NCBI GenBank assembly: GCA_022827045.1
Contig: JAJDTQ010000134.1
Location: 1 to 64,000, forward strand
Reading direction: 5' to 3'
Source: Candidatus Binatia bacterium
Lineage (GTDB): Bacteria > Desulfobacterota_B > Binatia > UBA9968 > JAJDTQ01
Length of the DNA: 64,000 nt
Made by a program: the position numbers and the translations under genes. Shown here one piece after another: positions 49,495 to 57,907 of this stretch (its first letter is position 1; every line of letters begins with the position of its first letter). Under the pieces are notes generated by a model, which saw only the letters and a list, made by a program, of their open reading frames with translations, made no database searches and was not told the DNA's origin.

Positions 49495-50838
49495 TTACTC
49501 TGGATAGATGCCCAAAAATTCGCGGGCCGGGTGGTGCGGCTCCGTGGCCGAGCGGGCATCGGGATCGTTGACTACCGCAGTAGCGGGCGGCACTACGGGT
49601 TGCCCGTGGGCTAGGGGGTCGTCGGTGTCTTGCATCCATTGGTCGAGACGCTGGCGCAGATCCTCTAAGTGATCTTGGCAATTGGGGTCTGCGGCTAGGT
49701 TGTGGGTTTCGTGCGGGTCGAAAATCAGATCGTAGAGCCGTTCGCGCTCTAGGGGGCGTTGCCGCCAGCCTTGGTCGATAAAATAGTCTTTGGTCAGGCT
49801 GTCGTCGCAATTGGGCAGGACGGGGTATTGACGCTGGTCGAAGCGGCGGATGTACTTGAAGCGCGGCGTGCGGATGCAGCGCTGGGGTTCGTAGTAGGTG
49901 TGGTAGTTTACTTCGGCGAAAATTTCGCCGCGGATTTCTTGGGCCTGGCCGTTTATTAGCGGCAGGAGCGAGGTGCCCTGCACGTGGTCGGGCAATGCGA
50001 TTCCGGCTAGGGCGCAGACCGTCGGATAGATATCGACTTGGCTGACCAAGGCATCGAGTACTTGGCCGTTGCTAAAGCCGCCGGGGCCGCGCAGCACTAG
50101 CATGACGCCAAGGCCGTGGTCGGTGAGGTTGCACTTCATGGTGGGGAAGGCTATGCCGTGATCCGTGGTGCAAATGACGAGGGTGTTGTCGGCCAAGCCG
50201 TTGTCTTGTAGGGCGGCGAAGACGCGGCCCATTTTGGCGTCGAGGGTGCGGGCCGCGTCGATGTACTCGGCCATGTCACGGCGCGTCTCAGGTGTATCGG
50301 GAAAAGGCGCGGATGGTCGCACGTAGCGCGGATCGGTGGGATCCTCGTCTTGGGGCTGGGGCGCAAAACCGCGTCGCTGGCGATGGGTTTCGCTAAAACC
50401 TACGTCTAAATAGAAGGGCGCTTGATGATCTTCGGCTAAAAAGGCGGCGGCTCGGTCTTCGGTTTGGGCATCGGGAGCCTCTTGGGGCAACAGGCGGGTG
50501 AAGCCGCCGCCGTCGAGGTCCGCTACCACGTGCTGGAAGCCGGCCATGGCCGTGGTGTATCCGGCTTTTTGCAGGGTATGGGTCAGCAGCCGTTCGGGAT
50601 GGGGCAAGGTCCAGCCTCGGTTGACCAAGCCGGTCATGCCGCAGGAATGGGCCCACTGGCCGGTGAGCAGGCAGGCGCGGCTGGGCGAGCAGGTGGGGTT
50701 AGCGCAAAAGGCTTGGCGGAAGAGGACGCCTTCCTCGGCTAGCTGCTGGATATGCGGCGTGGGTATGGCGTGGCCGTAGGGCTGGACGTAGCGTCCGGTG
50801 TCGTGCGAGTGGATATAGACGATATTGGGGGCTGGCAT
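49495..50838 (-). CDS. Sulfatase family hydrolase
   Basis: 447 residues. Hydrolyses sulfate esters. The active Cys50 is in the CSPSR motif (NPTCSPSRACLLTG), the form matured to formylglycine. Metal ligands fit HSHDTG near the N-terminus and TTDHGIAFP in the middle, and the C-terminal ERLYDLIFDPHETHNLA block is typical. There is no signal peptide, so it would act in the cytoplasm or on imported substrate, unlike most polysaccharide sulfatases. No maturase gene is in the window. Neighbouring genes include pectate-lyase-like and dioxygenase genes, in line with use of sulfated organics. Confidence 0.92.
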   Translation of the reverse strand: MPAPNIVYIHSHDTGRYVQPYGHAIPTPHIQQLAEEGVLFRQAFCANPTCSPSRACLLTGQWAHSCGMTGLVNRGWTLPHPERLLTHTLQKAGYTTAMAGFQHVVADLDGGGFTRLLPQEAPDAQTEDRAAAFLAEDHQAPFYLDVGFSETHRQRRGFAPQPQDEDPTDPRYVRPSAPFPDTPETRRDMAEYIDAARTLDAKMGRVFAALQDNGLADNTLVICTTDHGIAFPTMKCNLTDHGLGVMLVLRGPGGFSNGQVLDALVSQVDIYPTVCALAGIALPDHVQGTSLLPLINGQAQEIRGEIFAEVNYHTYYEPQRCIRTPRFKYIRRFDQRQYPVLPNCDDSLTKDYFIDQGWRQRPLERERLYDLIFDPHETHNLAADPNCQDHLEDLRQRLDQWMQDTDDPLAHGQPVVPPATAVVNDPDARSATEPHHPAREFLGIYPE

Positions 50839-50902
50839 GGGAACCTGTCGTCAGTCGATGGTGCGGAGCGAGGGATAGCGCGAATTCGACATTTAGCTGT
50901 AC

Positions 50903-52369
50903 TCATCGCCTCCTTCTCTTAATAATATAGCCTGTTTTTTTTGACGACGGCACCTTTCCAGACGCGACCTTCTCAATGCGGAAGGCCACCTCCTCGACAA
51001 TGGCATTGAAGACCTTGCGGCCGGCCATCCGACCGTCTGGACCCCTTAGGAAGGAGGGTATATCGACGCGGCCGTCCATGCAGCCGTCTGGTCTCACTAG
51101 GAAATAGGAGGGTATGCTCTGAACTTGGTACAACTGAGCTACTGCCGACTGCCAGCCACCCGGAGAGTGGACGTGGACGCCGGTCAGGCCGTGCTCTTCC
51201 ACTGCTTGGTGCCACTCGTCGGCAGGGTCCAAAGAGATGTTCAAAAAGACCACCTTCTGGTCACGGGTCCGCTGTTTGATCTCTTCCAGATAGGGTACTG
51301 CCCCGATGCACGGACCGCACCAACTTGCCCAAAAGTCCAAGAAAACCGCCTGCCCTTTGAAATCGCTCAAGGAGACGCTTTGTCCCTGGAGATCACTGAG
51401 GGTGAAGTCGGGCGCGGGCTGGCCGGGTTTGAGCTTGGATGTTTCCCGCACGACCTCCTCGACGACCTCGATGTATTCGGGATAGGGATTGTCTTGGAGG
51501 AATTCGGCTAGGCGTTGTTCCCCGTGGTCAAACCAGCTCCGCCGAAAGTCCCAAACGATTTCCCCGGCGAGAAAGAAGTACAGAACTTTGCCGTGCAAGG
51601 TCCGCTTGGCCTGATTGTAGAGGGTGTAGGTTTCAATATGGTCTTGGCGTTGGCTGTCGGATAGTTGCTTCAGTTGTACTCGATCATTGGCACCGTCTTG
51701 TATACGACTGAAATTGCGCTCCAGAAAGGTGCGATAATCGGTGGTGCCGATAGCCGCTTCGTCAACCAGATCAATTTGGTCGAGGGCCTCGTGATAGTCC
51801 GCGGGGAGGTCCTCGTTTCTGCTTCCATTGGCGAACATGTAGTTAGTGGGATAGGAGACCACTAAATTGGCCCATTCATAAGTGATCTCAGCGCGGTAGT
51901 AGGCGACGAAGGCCGGTGTGAGTCCGCCTTGGGCACACCCCTCGTCCAGAAAGCGAGTCATTTCCACTCGCCGCTGGTCGATTATTTTGCGAAAGGCATC
52001 AACCTCCAAGTCTCCGTAGTCGATGTCTAGGTAATCGGGGAAGCGGGCCCGCAGAGCAGCGAGGAATTGGTTGTTGGCCGCGCCTTGGCCAGAAAAGCGG
52101 AGAGACTGAGGCAGATCGAGCAAGTCCGCGTCAATGTGCAATTGGTCGCCCGGTTCCAGAAAGAGCTTGACCTTCTTGTCGAGATTTACCGAAGCCATTT
52201 GCGCTTCCGTAAATGGCAGTTCTACCGCGAGGCAACCCTTTTCGTCGAGAGGGACTTCGACGGTGACGGGCTTGTGATAGATGGGCGTTTGCTGGTACTC
52301 GAAGGCAATGCTGCGGCACTCTGAGGCATTGGCTAGCGTGGCAGTGACGCAGGTCGAGGGCGGTGTCAT
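50903..52369 (-). CDS. TlpA-like thioredoxin-fold protein with large N-terminal domain (copy 1)
   Basis: 488 residues. The C-terminal ~150 form a redoxin/TlpA domain with WASWCGPC and APDFTLSDLQGQSVSLSDFKGQAVFLDF. The N-terminal ~300 resemble the beta-rich and helical regions of bacteroidete-type thiol-disulfide proteins (VKLFLEPGDQLHIDADL; SLRFSGQGAANNQFL). Such proteins normally carry export signals, but none is seen here and the N-terminus is MTPPSTCVTATLANASE. A closely similar gene follows in tandem. Near the C-terminus a short unit (IPSYFLVRPDGCMDGRVD, IPSFLRGPDGRMAGRKV) is duplicated compared with copy 2. Confidence 0.85.
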   Translation of the reverse strand: MTPPSTCVTATLANASECRSIAFEYQQTPIYHKPVTVEVPLDEKGCLAVELPFTEAQMASVNLDKKVKLFLEPGDQLHIDADLLDLPQSLRFSGQGAANNQFLAALRARFPDYLDIDYGDLEVDAFRKIIDQRRVEMTRFLDEGCAQGGLTPAFVAYYRAEITYEWANLVVSYPTNYMFANGSRNEDLPADYHEALDQIDLVDEAAIGTTDYRTFLERNFSRIQDGANDRVQLKQLSDSQRQDHIETYTLYNQAKRTLHGKVLYFFLAGEIVWDFRRSWFDHGEQRLAEFLQDNPYPEYIEVVEEVVRETSKLKPGQPAPDFTLSDLQGQSVSLSDFKGQAVFLDFWASWCGPCIGAVPYLEEIKQRTRDQKVVFLNISLDPADEWHQAVEEHGLTGVHVHSPGGWQSAVAQLYQVQSIPSYFLVRPDGCMDGRVDIPSFLRGPDGRMAGRKVFNAIVEEVAFRIEKVASGKVPSSKKTGYIIKRRRR

Positions 52370-52451
52370 GAAAATCTCCTCTCATTATCATCCAGAATGT
52401 AGCGGCCTAGCGGTCACTGTAAAAGTCGCCCTCCACAGATAAACAATGCAG

Positions 52452-53870
52452 CTAGCCTCTGATGTGCATCTCCGAGCGGATGCTTTTTGGCGATGACGAC
52501 GGCATCTGTCCAGACGCCACCTTCTCAATGCGGCTGACCACCTCCTCGACATCGGAAACATGACTGACGTGGCCGTCCATGCGGCCGTCTGGACCTACCA
52601 AGAAGTAGGAGGGTATGCCGCTAACTTGGTACAACTGGGCCACCGCTGATTGCCTGCCGCCCGGAGCGTGGACATGGACGCCGGTCAGGCCGTGCTCATC
52701 GACTGCTTGGTGCCACTCGTCGGCGGGATCCAAAGAGATGTTCAAAAAGACCACCTTCTGGTCTCGGGTCTGCTGTTTGAGCTCTTCCAGATGGGGTACT
52801 GCCTCGATGCAGGGACCGCACCAACTCGCCCAAAAGTCCAGGAAAACCGCCTGACCTTTGAAATCGCTCAGGGAGACGCTTTGGCCTTGGAGATCGTCGA
52901 GAGTGAAGTCGGGGGCGGGCTGGCCGGGTTTGATCTTGGATGCTTCCCGCACGACCTCCTCTACCATTTCGGTGTATTCGGGATAGGGATTGTCTTGCAG
53001 GAACTCGGCCCAGCGTTGTTCGCCTATGTTAAATAGGCCGTATTGGAAGTCCAGGACGATTTCCCCGGCGAGAAAGAAATACAGGACTTTGCCGCGCAAG
53101 AGCCGCTTGGCATGATTGTAGGGAACGTAGGTTTCAACCAAGGCTCGGCGTTCCTCAGCGGCCATCTGCTTAGTGTCGGGATGGTTGTGCCACTCTTGCC
53201 AAAGACGGAAGAAATTGCGCGACAGAAAGGTGCGGTAATGGGAGGTGCCGATAGCTGTTTCGTCAACTAGTTCAACCTGTTCGAGGGCGTCGAAATAGTC
53301 AGCGGGTATGGCTTCGTTCTCCCGTCCGTTTTGCCTCTCGTAGCTACGCGGATATGCGACTAGGTCTTCGGCCCATTCATAAGTGATTTCAGCGCGGTAG
53401 TAATCGACGAAGGCCGGGGTGAGTCCGCCTTGGGAGCATCCCTCGTCTAGGAAGCAAGTCATTTCCAAACGCCGCTGATCGATCATTTGGCGAAAGGCAT
53501 CGACCTCCAAGTCTTTGTAGTTGATGCGTAGGTAATCTGAAAAGTGGGTCCGCAGGGCGGCGAGGAACTGGTTGTTGGCCGCGCCTTGGCCGGAAAAGCG
53601 GAGGGACTGAGGCAGGTCGAGCAAGTCCGCGTCAATGTGCAATTGGTCGCCCGGTTCCAAGAAGAGCTTGACCTCGCGCTGGGGGCCGACTGAGAGCACT
53701 TTCGCCTCGGTGAACGGCAGTTCCACTGCGAGGCAGCCCTTTTCGTCGAGGGGGGCTTCGACGGTGACAGGCTTATGATAGATGGGCGTTTGCGCGTACT
53801 GGCCGAAAATGCTGCGGCGCTCTGAAGCATTGGCTAGCATGGCGGTGACGCGGGTGGGAAGCGGTGCCAT
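52452..53870 (-). CDS. TlpA-like thioredoxin-fold protein with large N-terminal domain (copy 2)
   Basis: 472 residues, colinear with the gene at 50903-52369 and nearly identical in long stretches (PIYHKPVTVE, LEPGDQLHIDADLLDLP, FTLDDLQGQSVSL, FLDFWASWCGPC). The two are a tandem duplication on the same strand with an 82-base gap. The CGPC active site is intact, so it should carry out thiol-disulfide exchange. Like its copy it lacks a signal peptide. It ends with a divergent tail (PSSSPKSIRSEMHIRG). The neighbour upstream is a PhyH dioxygenase gene 35 bases away, perhaps in one operon. Confidence 0.87.
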   Translation of the reverse strand: MAPLPTRVTAMLANASERRSIFGQYAQTPIYHKPVTVEAPLDEKGCLAVELPFTEAKVLSVGPQREVKLFLEPGDQLHIDADLLDLPQSLRFSGQGAANNQFLAALRTHFSDYLRINYKDLEVDAFRQMIDQRRLEMTCFLDEGCSQGGLTPAFVDYYRAEITYEWAEDLVAYPRSYERQNGRENEAIPADYFDALEQVELVDETAIGTSHYRTFLSRNFFRLWQEWHNHPDTKQMAAEERRALVETYVPYNHAKRLLRGKVLYFFLAGEIVLDFQYGLFNIGEQRWAEFLQDNPYPEYTEMVEEVVREASKIKPGQPAPDFTLDDLQGQSVSLSDFKGQAVFLDFWASWCGPCIEAVPHLEELKQQTRDQKVVFLNISLDPADEWHQAVDEHGLTGVHVHAPGGRQSAVAQLYQVSGIPSYFLVGPDGRMDGHVSHVSDVEEVVSRIEKVASGQMPSSSPKSIRSEMHIRG

Positions 53871-53904
53871 GGAATCTCCTCTCTTTGTTGTCTAGCATTC
53901 ATAC

Positions 53905-54705
53905 CTATGCTTGGTAGATGACGGGGTTGCGCACGGGATCGTCGATAAACGCGGTGAGGCCGGCGCGGCGGTCATTGACCGGACGCGACTTTTCCGTGCG
54001 CATGTGGATGGCTAGGCTGCGCCGGGGACCAGCCGAGCGATTGGGGCCACTGCCGTGAAAGGTGAGGCAGTGGTGGAAACTGGCACCGCCCGGTGGCAGC
54101 AGAGCCGGCTGCTCTCGCCAAATTTGGCTGTCCGGGATCGGGATGGCAGCGCGCAGGTCGTCGAGATCCTGGCGGTAGAAACCGCCGTCGTCCAACAGGC
54201 CCCACTGGTGCGAGCCTTGCACAAAGCGCATGGGACCCGCATCCGCGGTCACATTGCTCAAGGCTACCCAAGCGGTGAATAGTTCGCTGCCCTCCTCCCA
54301 CACCTGCCAGTAGTGTAGGTCCTGGTGCCAGCCGATGTTGAGGTCGGCCTTCCGGTTCTCGGGCTGGGGCGGTTTGTACAACAATTGCGTCCACCACACC
54401 TGCACCATGCGTGCCCCAGTGACGCGAGCGGCCCACTGACCCAAATCGGCATGGCTGATCAAGGCGCGGATGCCGAGGTCGGCCTGCTGGGGCAATTCTA
54501 TTTTGCACAGTTCATTGAGATCGTCGCCCGGATTCCAACGCGAGGGCTGGGGTGGCTGGCCAGTATCGTAGCGGCCTCGGCGCACCGCGTCCATACCGGC
54601 AACAGCACGCTCGACTACCTCGGGGGGCAAAATGGGCTCTTGGGGTATATAGAAACCGTCGGTCTGGTACTGTTCTTGGGTAGAGGTGAGGGTCTGGGTG
54701 GACAT
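53905..54705 (-). CDS. Phytanoyl-CoA dioxygenase family protein (1)
   Basis: 266 residues, Fe(II)/2-oxoglutarate-dependent PhyH superfamily. The iron triad appears complete: H127-x-D129 (WHQDLHYW) and distal H217 (LTFHGSGPN), with a 2-oxoglutarate-binding Arg about 12 residues later (PRRSLAIHM). The substrate is unknown; family members act on acyl-CoAs, quaternary amines, phosphonates or natural products. AAGGAG lies just before the ATG, and two copies of TGTGATTGG ten bases apart (plus strand) lie upstream. It is the first of three PhyH-family genes within 9 kb and probably shares a transcript with the TlpA-like pair. Confidence 0.93.
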   Translation of the reverse strand: MSTQTLTSTQEQYQTDGFYIPQEPILPPEVVERAVAGMDAVRRGRYDTGQPPQPSRWNPGDDLNELCKIELPQQADLGIRALISHADLGQWAARVTGARMVQVWWTQLLYKPPQPENRKADLNIGWHQDLHYWQVWEEGSELFTAWVALSNVTADAGPMRFVQGSHQWGLLDDGGFYRQDLDDLRAAIPIPDSQIWREQPALLPPGGASFHHCLTFHGSGPNRSAGPRRSLAIHMRTEKSRPVNDRRAGLTAFIDDPVRNPVIYQA

Positions 54706-54947
54706 GGAGTCTCCTTGGGAGATGTGATTGGCTGTGATTGGGCGAGTAAATATAGAAGAAACGGATGGGTAGTGCCCGGTTTTGCGCTCTTTTAGGGGTG
54801 TCGAGAGTTTGTCCGGTGGTGCCTCGGGGATGCGGCTTGTGTACGGGCGTTAAATTTCGTATTTCGCTTCGAGTGCTCTAGGTGAATCGGAGATGGACTC
54901 GATCCATGTTCCTCGGGCATTGATCACACACTAAAAGGAGGTCCACT

Positions 54948-55676
54948 GTGACTGATAACAGGGAAGTTATGCTGCAGAATTACACCCGGCGCGAATTTCG
55001 CCAAGGGCTTGAGGCCGGGAAATTCCAAGCCGCGATCATCCCCACCGGCAGCATTGAGCAGCACCTCGAACACCTGCCCTTTGATCACGATATCGCCTCG
55101 TCAACTTGGGTGGCGCGACAAGCGGCCCTGCGCATGTACCCAAAGGTGATCGTGGCCGTGCCCATGGCCGTGGGCATTTCCGAGCACCACATGAAACACA
55201 AGGGCAGTCTCACGGCCAAGCCGGGCTCGTGGCTGGCGGTACTCTTCGACGTGGTGGAATGTTTTGCTCGCCACGGCATTGACAACATCCTAATCCTCAA
55301 TGGTCACGGCGGCAATGTGCGACCCGTGAATAGCATCCTCCGTCAGTGGCGTCTGTTTTTCGAGTCCACAGCTCCGGGGGTCAATCTGCACTTCCACCCC
55401 TATTGGAACTTAATTCCAAGGGCGCTCATCAACGAGCACATGGTCACCAAGAGCGCGCCGGGACACGCCACGGAATTCGAAACCTCACTGGCCATGCACA
55501 TGTTCCCGGAGAAAGTCCGGCGGGACGCCATGCAGGACCAGGAGGACAAGACACCCTTGGAGGCCGATGCGGAAAAGGGCAGGATTTTGTCCGAAGAAGC
55601 CGTCAAGCGGACCGTGGAATACCTCGAAGCGATGATGGAAGGGAAAACCCTGCTAGAGGTGGGGGAGCGGTACTAG
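54948..55676 (+). CDS. Creatininase family amidohydrolase
   Basis: 242 residues. The family opening is PTGSIEQHLEHLPFDHDI with metal-binding E37, H39 and D46/D48, followed by the NGHGGN motif and the HATEFETS motif, both diagnostic. Members include creatininase and MftE and FAPy deformylases, so the substrate cannot be told from sequence. The GTG start at 54948 has a perfect AAAGGAGGT nearby. The 242-base gap before it is divergent from the PhyH gene and holds A+T-rich sequence but no clear promoter by eye. A strong hairpin follows the stop. Confidence 0.92.
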   Translation: MTDNREVMLQNYTRREFRQGLEAGKFQAAIIPTGSIEQHLEHLPFDHDIASSTWVARQAALRMYPKVIVAVPMAVGISEHHMKHKGSLTAKPGSWLAVLFDVVECFARHGIDNILILNGHGGNVRPVNSILRQWRLFFESTAPGVNLHFHPYWNLIPRALINEHMVTKSAPGHATEFETSLAMHMFPEKVRRDAMQDQEDKTPLEADAEKGRILSEEAVKRTVEYLEAMMEGKTLLEVGERY

Positions 55677-55688
55677 CAGAACGACTGA

Positions 55689-55726
55689 GGGCATCCGCAG
55701 GCTGTTGCAAGCCACACCGGATGCCC
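55689..55726. terminator. Strong two-part hairpin between convergent genes
   Basis: GGGCATCCG (55689-55697) pairs with CGGATGCCC (55718-55726), enclosing a second stem GGCT/AGCC (55700-55703 with 55710-55713). It lies 13 bases after the creatininase-family stop and 26 bases from the end of the convergent Cache gene. No T-run follows on either side, so termination may be Rho-assisted. Confidence 0.55.
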
Positions 55727-55751
55727 CCTGTTCAAGTTCAAGTGCGTTTGG

Positions 55752-56315
55752 CTAAAATTGACTTTTGAGCTGTCCCCAGGACTGGTCTGCAACCGCCGTA
55801 GAAGCGGATTCTGGAAAAAAGCCAGAGCCCAAGACAAAATCTTGACCGAGAGCGGAGTAGGGAATGGCGTAGCTCACTTTAGGCGAGCCGGTGTCTCCTT
55901 CTATCTGCGGATCGGGCCAAAGATATTCGACGTAGCCGCCTCCCTCGGCCGCCACTGCGATGAGCTCTTGGACAATTTTGACTCCGTTGGCGTCTTCGAG
56001 GTCAATCAAGTTTTGGCCTTCGAGGCTTGAATCCGCTCCGTGCAGGATGAAGAGACCTTCAGTGGTAAAAAGAAAGAGGTAGATGGATCCCTGTTTCCAA
56101 GGTCCTTCGGTTCTGAATTCCTGCAAGATAGCCAGATACTCGGGAAGGCTTGAGGCTTGATCCCCGTACGCCTTCGCCGCGTGTACAAAGGCCTCCAGGG
56201 TTTCCCGGTCCACCACATCTTCAGCCGTTATCTCCGCGTCTTGGGCGACGGCGGGATGCACGGTGGGTAAGAGGGTGCCCAGCGTCAGCATGAGTACTGC
56301 GGTTAGACGCTTCAC
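55752..56315 (-). CDS. Secreted single Cache-domain protein
   Basis: 187 residues: signal peptide (VKRLTAVLMLTLGTLLPTVHPAVAQ) and one Cache-type sensor domain (about 30-180), with the pattern EITAEDVVDRETLEAFVHAAKAY, GPWKQGSIYLFLFTTEGLFILHG and the GGGYVEYLWPDP segment. Cache domains bind small ligands outside the cell, usually as parts of receptors; here there is no signalling domain, so it is a free secreted binding protein. The GTG at 56315 follows AAAGGA and gives the signal peptide; longer in-frame starts do not. A related two-domain protein is coded at 57908-58972, and both end in a shared QSWGQLKS tail. Confidence 0.86.
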   Translation of the reverse strand: MKRLTAVLMLTLGTLLPTVHPAVAQDAEITAEDVVDRETLEAFVHAAKAYGDQASSLPEYLAILQEFRTEGPWKQGSIYLFLFTTEGLFILHGADSSLEGQNLIDLEDANGVKIVQELIAVAAEGGGYVEYLWPDPQIEGDTGSPKVSYAIPYSALGQDFVLGSGFFPESASTAVADQSWGQLKSQF

Positions 56316-56349
56316 GATGATTCCTTTCTGTTGATACGTGTGAATGACA

Positions 56350-56385
56350 TGCGAAAAGACATACTTAATCCTATGTCTTTTCGCA
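56350..56385. promoter_or_regulatory. Perfect 14-base inverted repeat with 8-base loop
   Basis: TGCGAAAAGACATA at 56350-56363 is matched exactly by TATGTCTTTTCGCA at 56372-56385. It sits between the PLP decarboxylase stop (minus strand) and the Cache gene start (minus strand), 35 bases before the latter. It could be a terminator of the decarboxylase gene or an operator for the Cache gene; no T-run follows the hairpin on the minus strand. Confidence 0.6.
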
Positions 56386-56397
56386 ACTTCAGCGAAC

Positions 56398-57852
56398 TTA
56401 GGGCAACGCCTCCTGCCCGAATCGCTCGATAGCCTCCAAGGTCTCGCGCACATCGTCCCAAGTAGTAGTGTGATTGACGATGCACATCCGCAGCGCAAAC
56501 TCTCCATGCAGAAGGGTCGATGATACGAAGGCTTGATCGTCCCAAAAGACGTGGGCGAGCACCGTCCTGTTGACTGCTTCGAGGGCTTCCTCGTCGAGGT
56601 CCGTGTCGGCGGGGTTGACCCGGAAGCATACGATGCTCAGCGACGCGGGGGTCAACATCTCTAGGGTCTGGCTCGCTTGGATGTATTCCTCGGCCCGGTC
56701 GGCCAACTCCATGCCCTTTGACACGGCCTGCCGGAACGCAGCCATGCCAAAGGTCTGCACCGACATCCAAATTTTCAACGCTCGCACCGAGCGGCTCAGT
56801 TGCAGGCCGCGATCCGAAAAGTTCGGGTGGTTCGCGCCCCATATTGTGTCTTGGAGAATGTCGTGGTGAACGCCGAAAGCGTGCTCAAGCGTGCTCAGGT
56901 CCTTCACTAGTAGGCAACCGGCTTCATAAGGCTGGAAGAACCATTTGTGGGCGTCTAGTCCAATCGAATCGGCGCGCTCGATTCCGCGCAGTAGCTTTTT
57001 GCCCCGTTCGGTCACGACTGCGAAGCCACCGTACGCCGCATCGATGTGCAGCCAGATGCCTTCCCCCTCGCAGTAATCGGCCATGGCTCCGATCGGATCG
57101 ATGGCTCCGGTGCTGCTCGCGCCGACGTTGGCGCATATCGCGATGGGATTGAACCCCGCCGCACGGTCGTCGGCCACAGCCTGTACGAGCGCCTTTATGT
57201 CTAGGCGGAACTGAGCGTCGCTCGGAAGCAAGCGTACGCACGCCGGCCGCACGCCGATGATCTTGGCCGCACGGATGTGTGCGCTATGGCTCTGGTCGCT
57301 CATGTACACCGTCATCCGCTCGGGGTGGCCCGCTGCTTCTCGCGCCGCGACAAAGGCGTCGAGACTGGCTGCCGAGCCGCCGCTGGTCAACAGCCCACCG
57401 GCGCTCTCCGGGTAGCCGAGCCAGCGCCGCAACCAGTCGATGACGACCAGTTCCAGTTGGCTCGGACCGCTGGCGACCAGCCAAGTGCAGGCGTTGGCGT
57501 TGTATCCGGCGGCCATGAAGTCGGCCAGCACTCCAGGCCAAGTGGGCGCTGTTGGGACGAAGCCAAAGCAACGCGGATGGTCTAACCTCGTCGCAATTGG
57601 GAGGATATCGCGCGCGGCTTGCTCAATGACCTCTGCTGCTGGCCGACCAGCCTCGGGCGGCTCCTCCAGCAGCCAATTCTCGAGTTCGCGCCGGAATTCT
57701 CCTTCCCAAGCATTTTCTCTGGGCAGGCCATCGATCCGCTCCACTACGAGTTCTGCGGCTTTGCGCGCGAGGTCGAGCATCTGTTCAGGTGCCATTTGGA
57801 GGCCGTTACTCACTACATTGGCTTCTCGTTTTCCTGCCGCTCCCTCTATCAT
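56398..57852 (-). CDS. Group II PLP-dependent amino acid decarboxylase-like protein
   Basis: 484 residues of the aromatic amino acid/glutamate decarboxylase group. PLP lysine K303 is in LDAHKWFFQPYEAG, the ring-binding Asp is D271 in LHIDAAYGG, and the stacking His is H189 in MSDQSHSAHIRAAK. The N-terminal HPRCFGFVPTAPTWPGVLADF segment is typical of the family. Substrate unknown; aromatic amino acids are the commonest. The ATG at 57852 is used, with an internal ATG near residue 20 as an alternative start. It lies between two genes for related Cache-domain proteins on the same strand. Confidence 0.92.
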   Translation of the reverse strand: MIEGAAGKREANVVSNGLQMAPEQMLDLARKAAELVVERIDGLPRENAWEGEFRRELENWLLEEPPEAGRPAAEVIEQAARDILPIATRLDHPRCFGFVPTAPTWPGVLADFMAAGYNANACTWLVASGPSQLELVVIDWLRRWLGYPESAGGLLTSGGSAASLDAFVAAREAAGHPERMTVYMSDQSHSAHIRAAKIIGVRPACVRLLPSDAQFRLDIKALVQAVADDRAAGFNPIAICANVGASSTGAIDPIGAMADYCEGEGIWLHIDAAYGGFAVVTERGKKLLRGIERADSIGLDAHKWFFQPYEAGCLLVKDLSTLEHAFGVHHDILQDTIWGANHPNFSDRGLQLSRSVRALKIWMSVQTFGMAAFRQAVSKGMELADRAEEYIQASQTLEMLTPASLSIVCFRVNPADTDLDEEALEAVNRTVLAHVFWDDQAFVSSTLLHGEFALRMCIVNHTTTWDDVRETLEAIERFGQEALP

Positions 57853-57907
57853 ATCCCTGCCCTTCGTCTGGGTGTCTGAGTGCGTTTTGCAATGCGTGTC
57901 CTACTAG

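Noticed and set aside
54723..54741. Two TGTGATTGG repeats ten bases apart before the PhyH gene
   Set aside because: Too short and too close to the ribosome-binding site to call an operator without conservation data.
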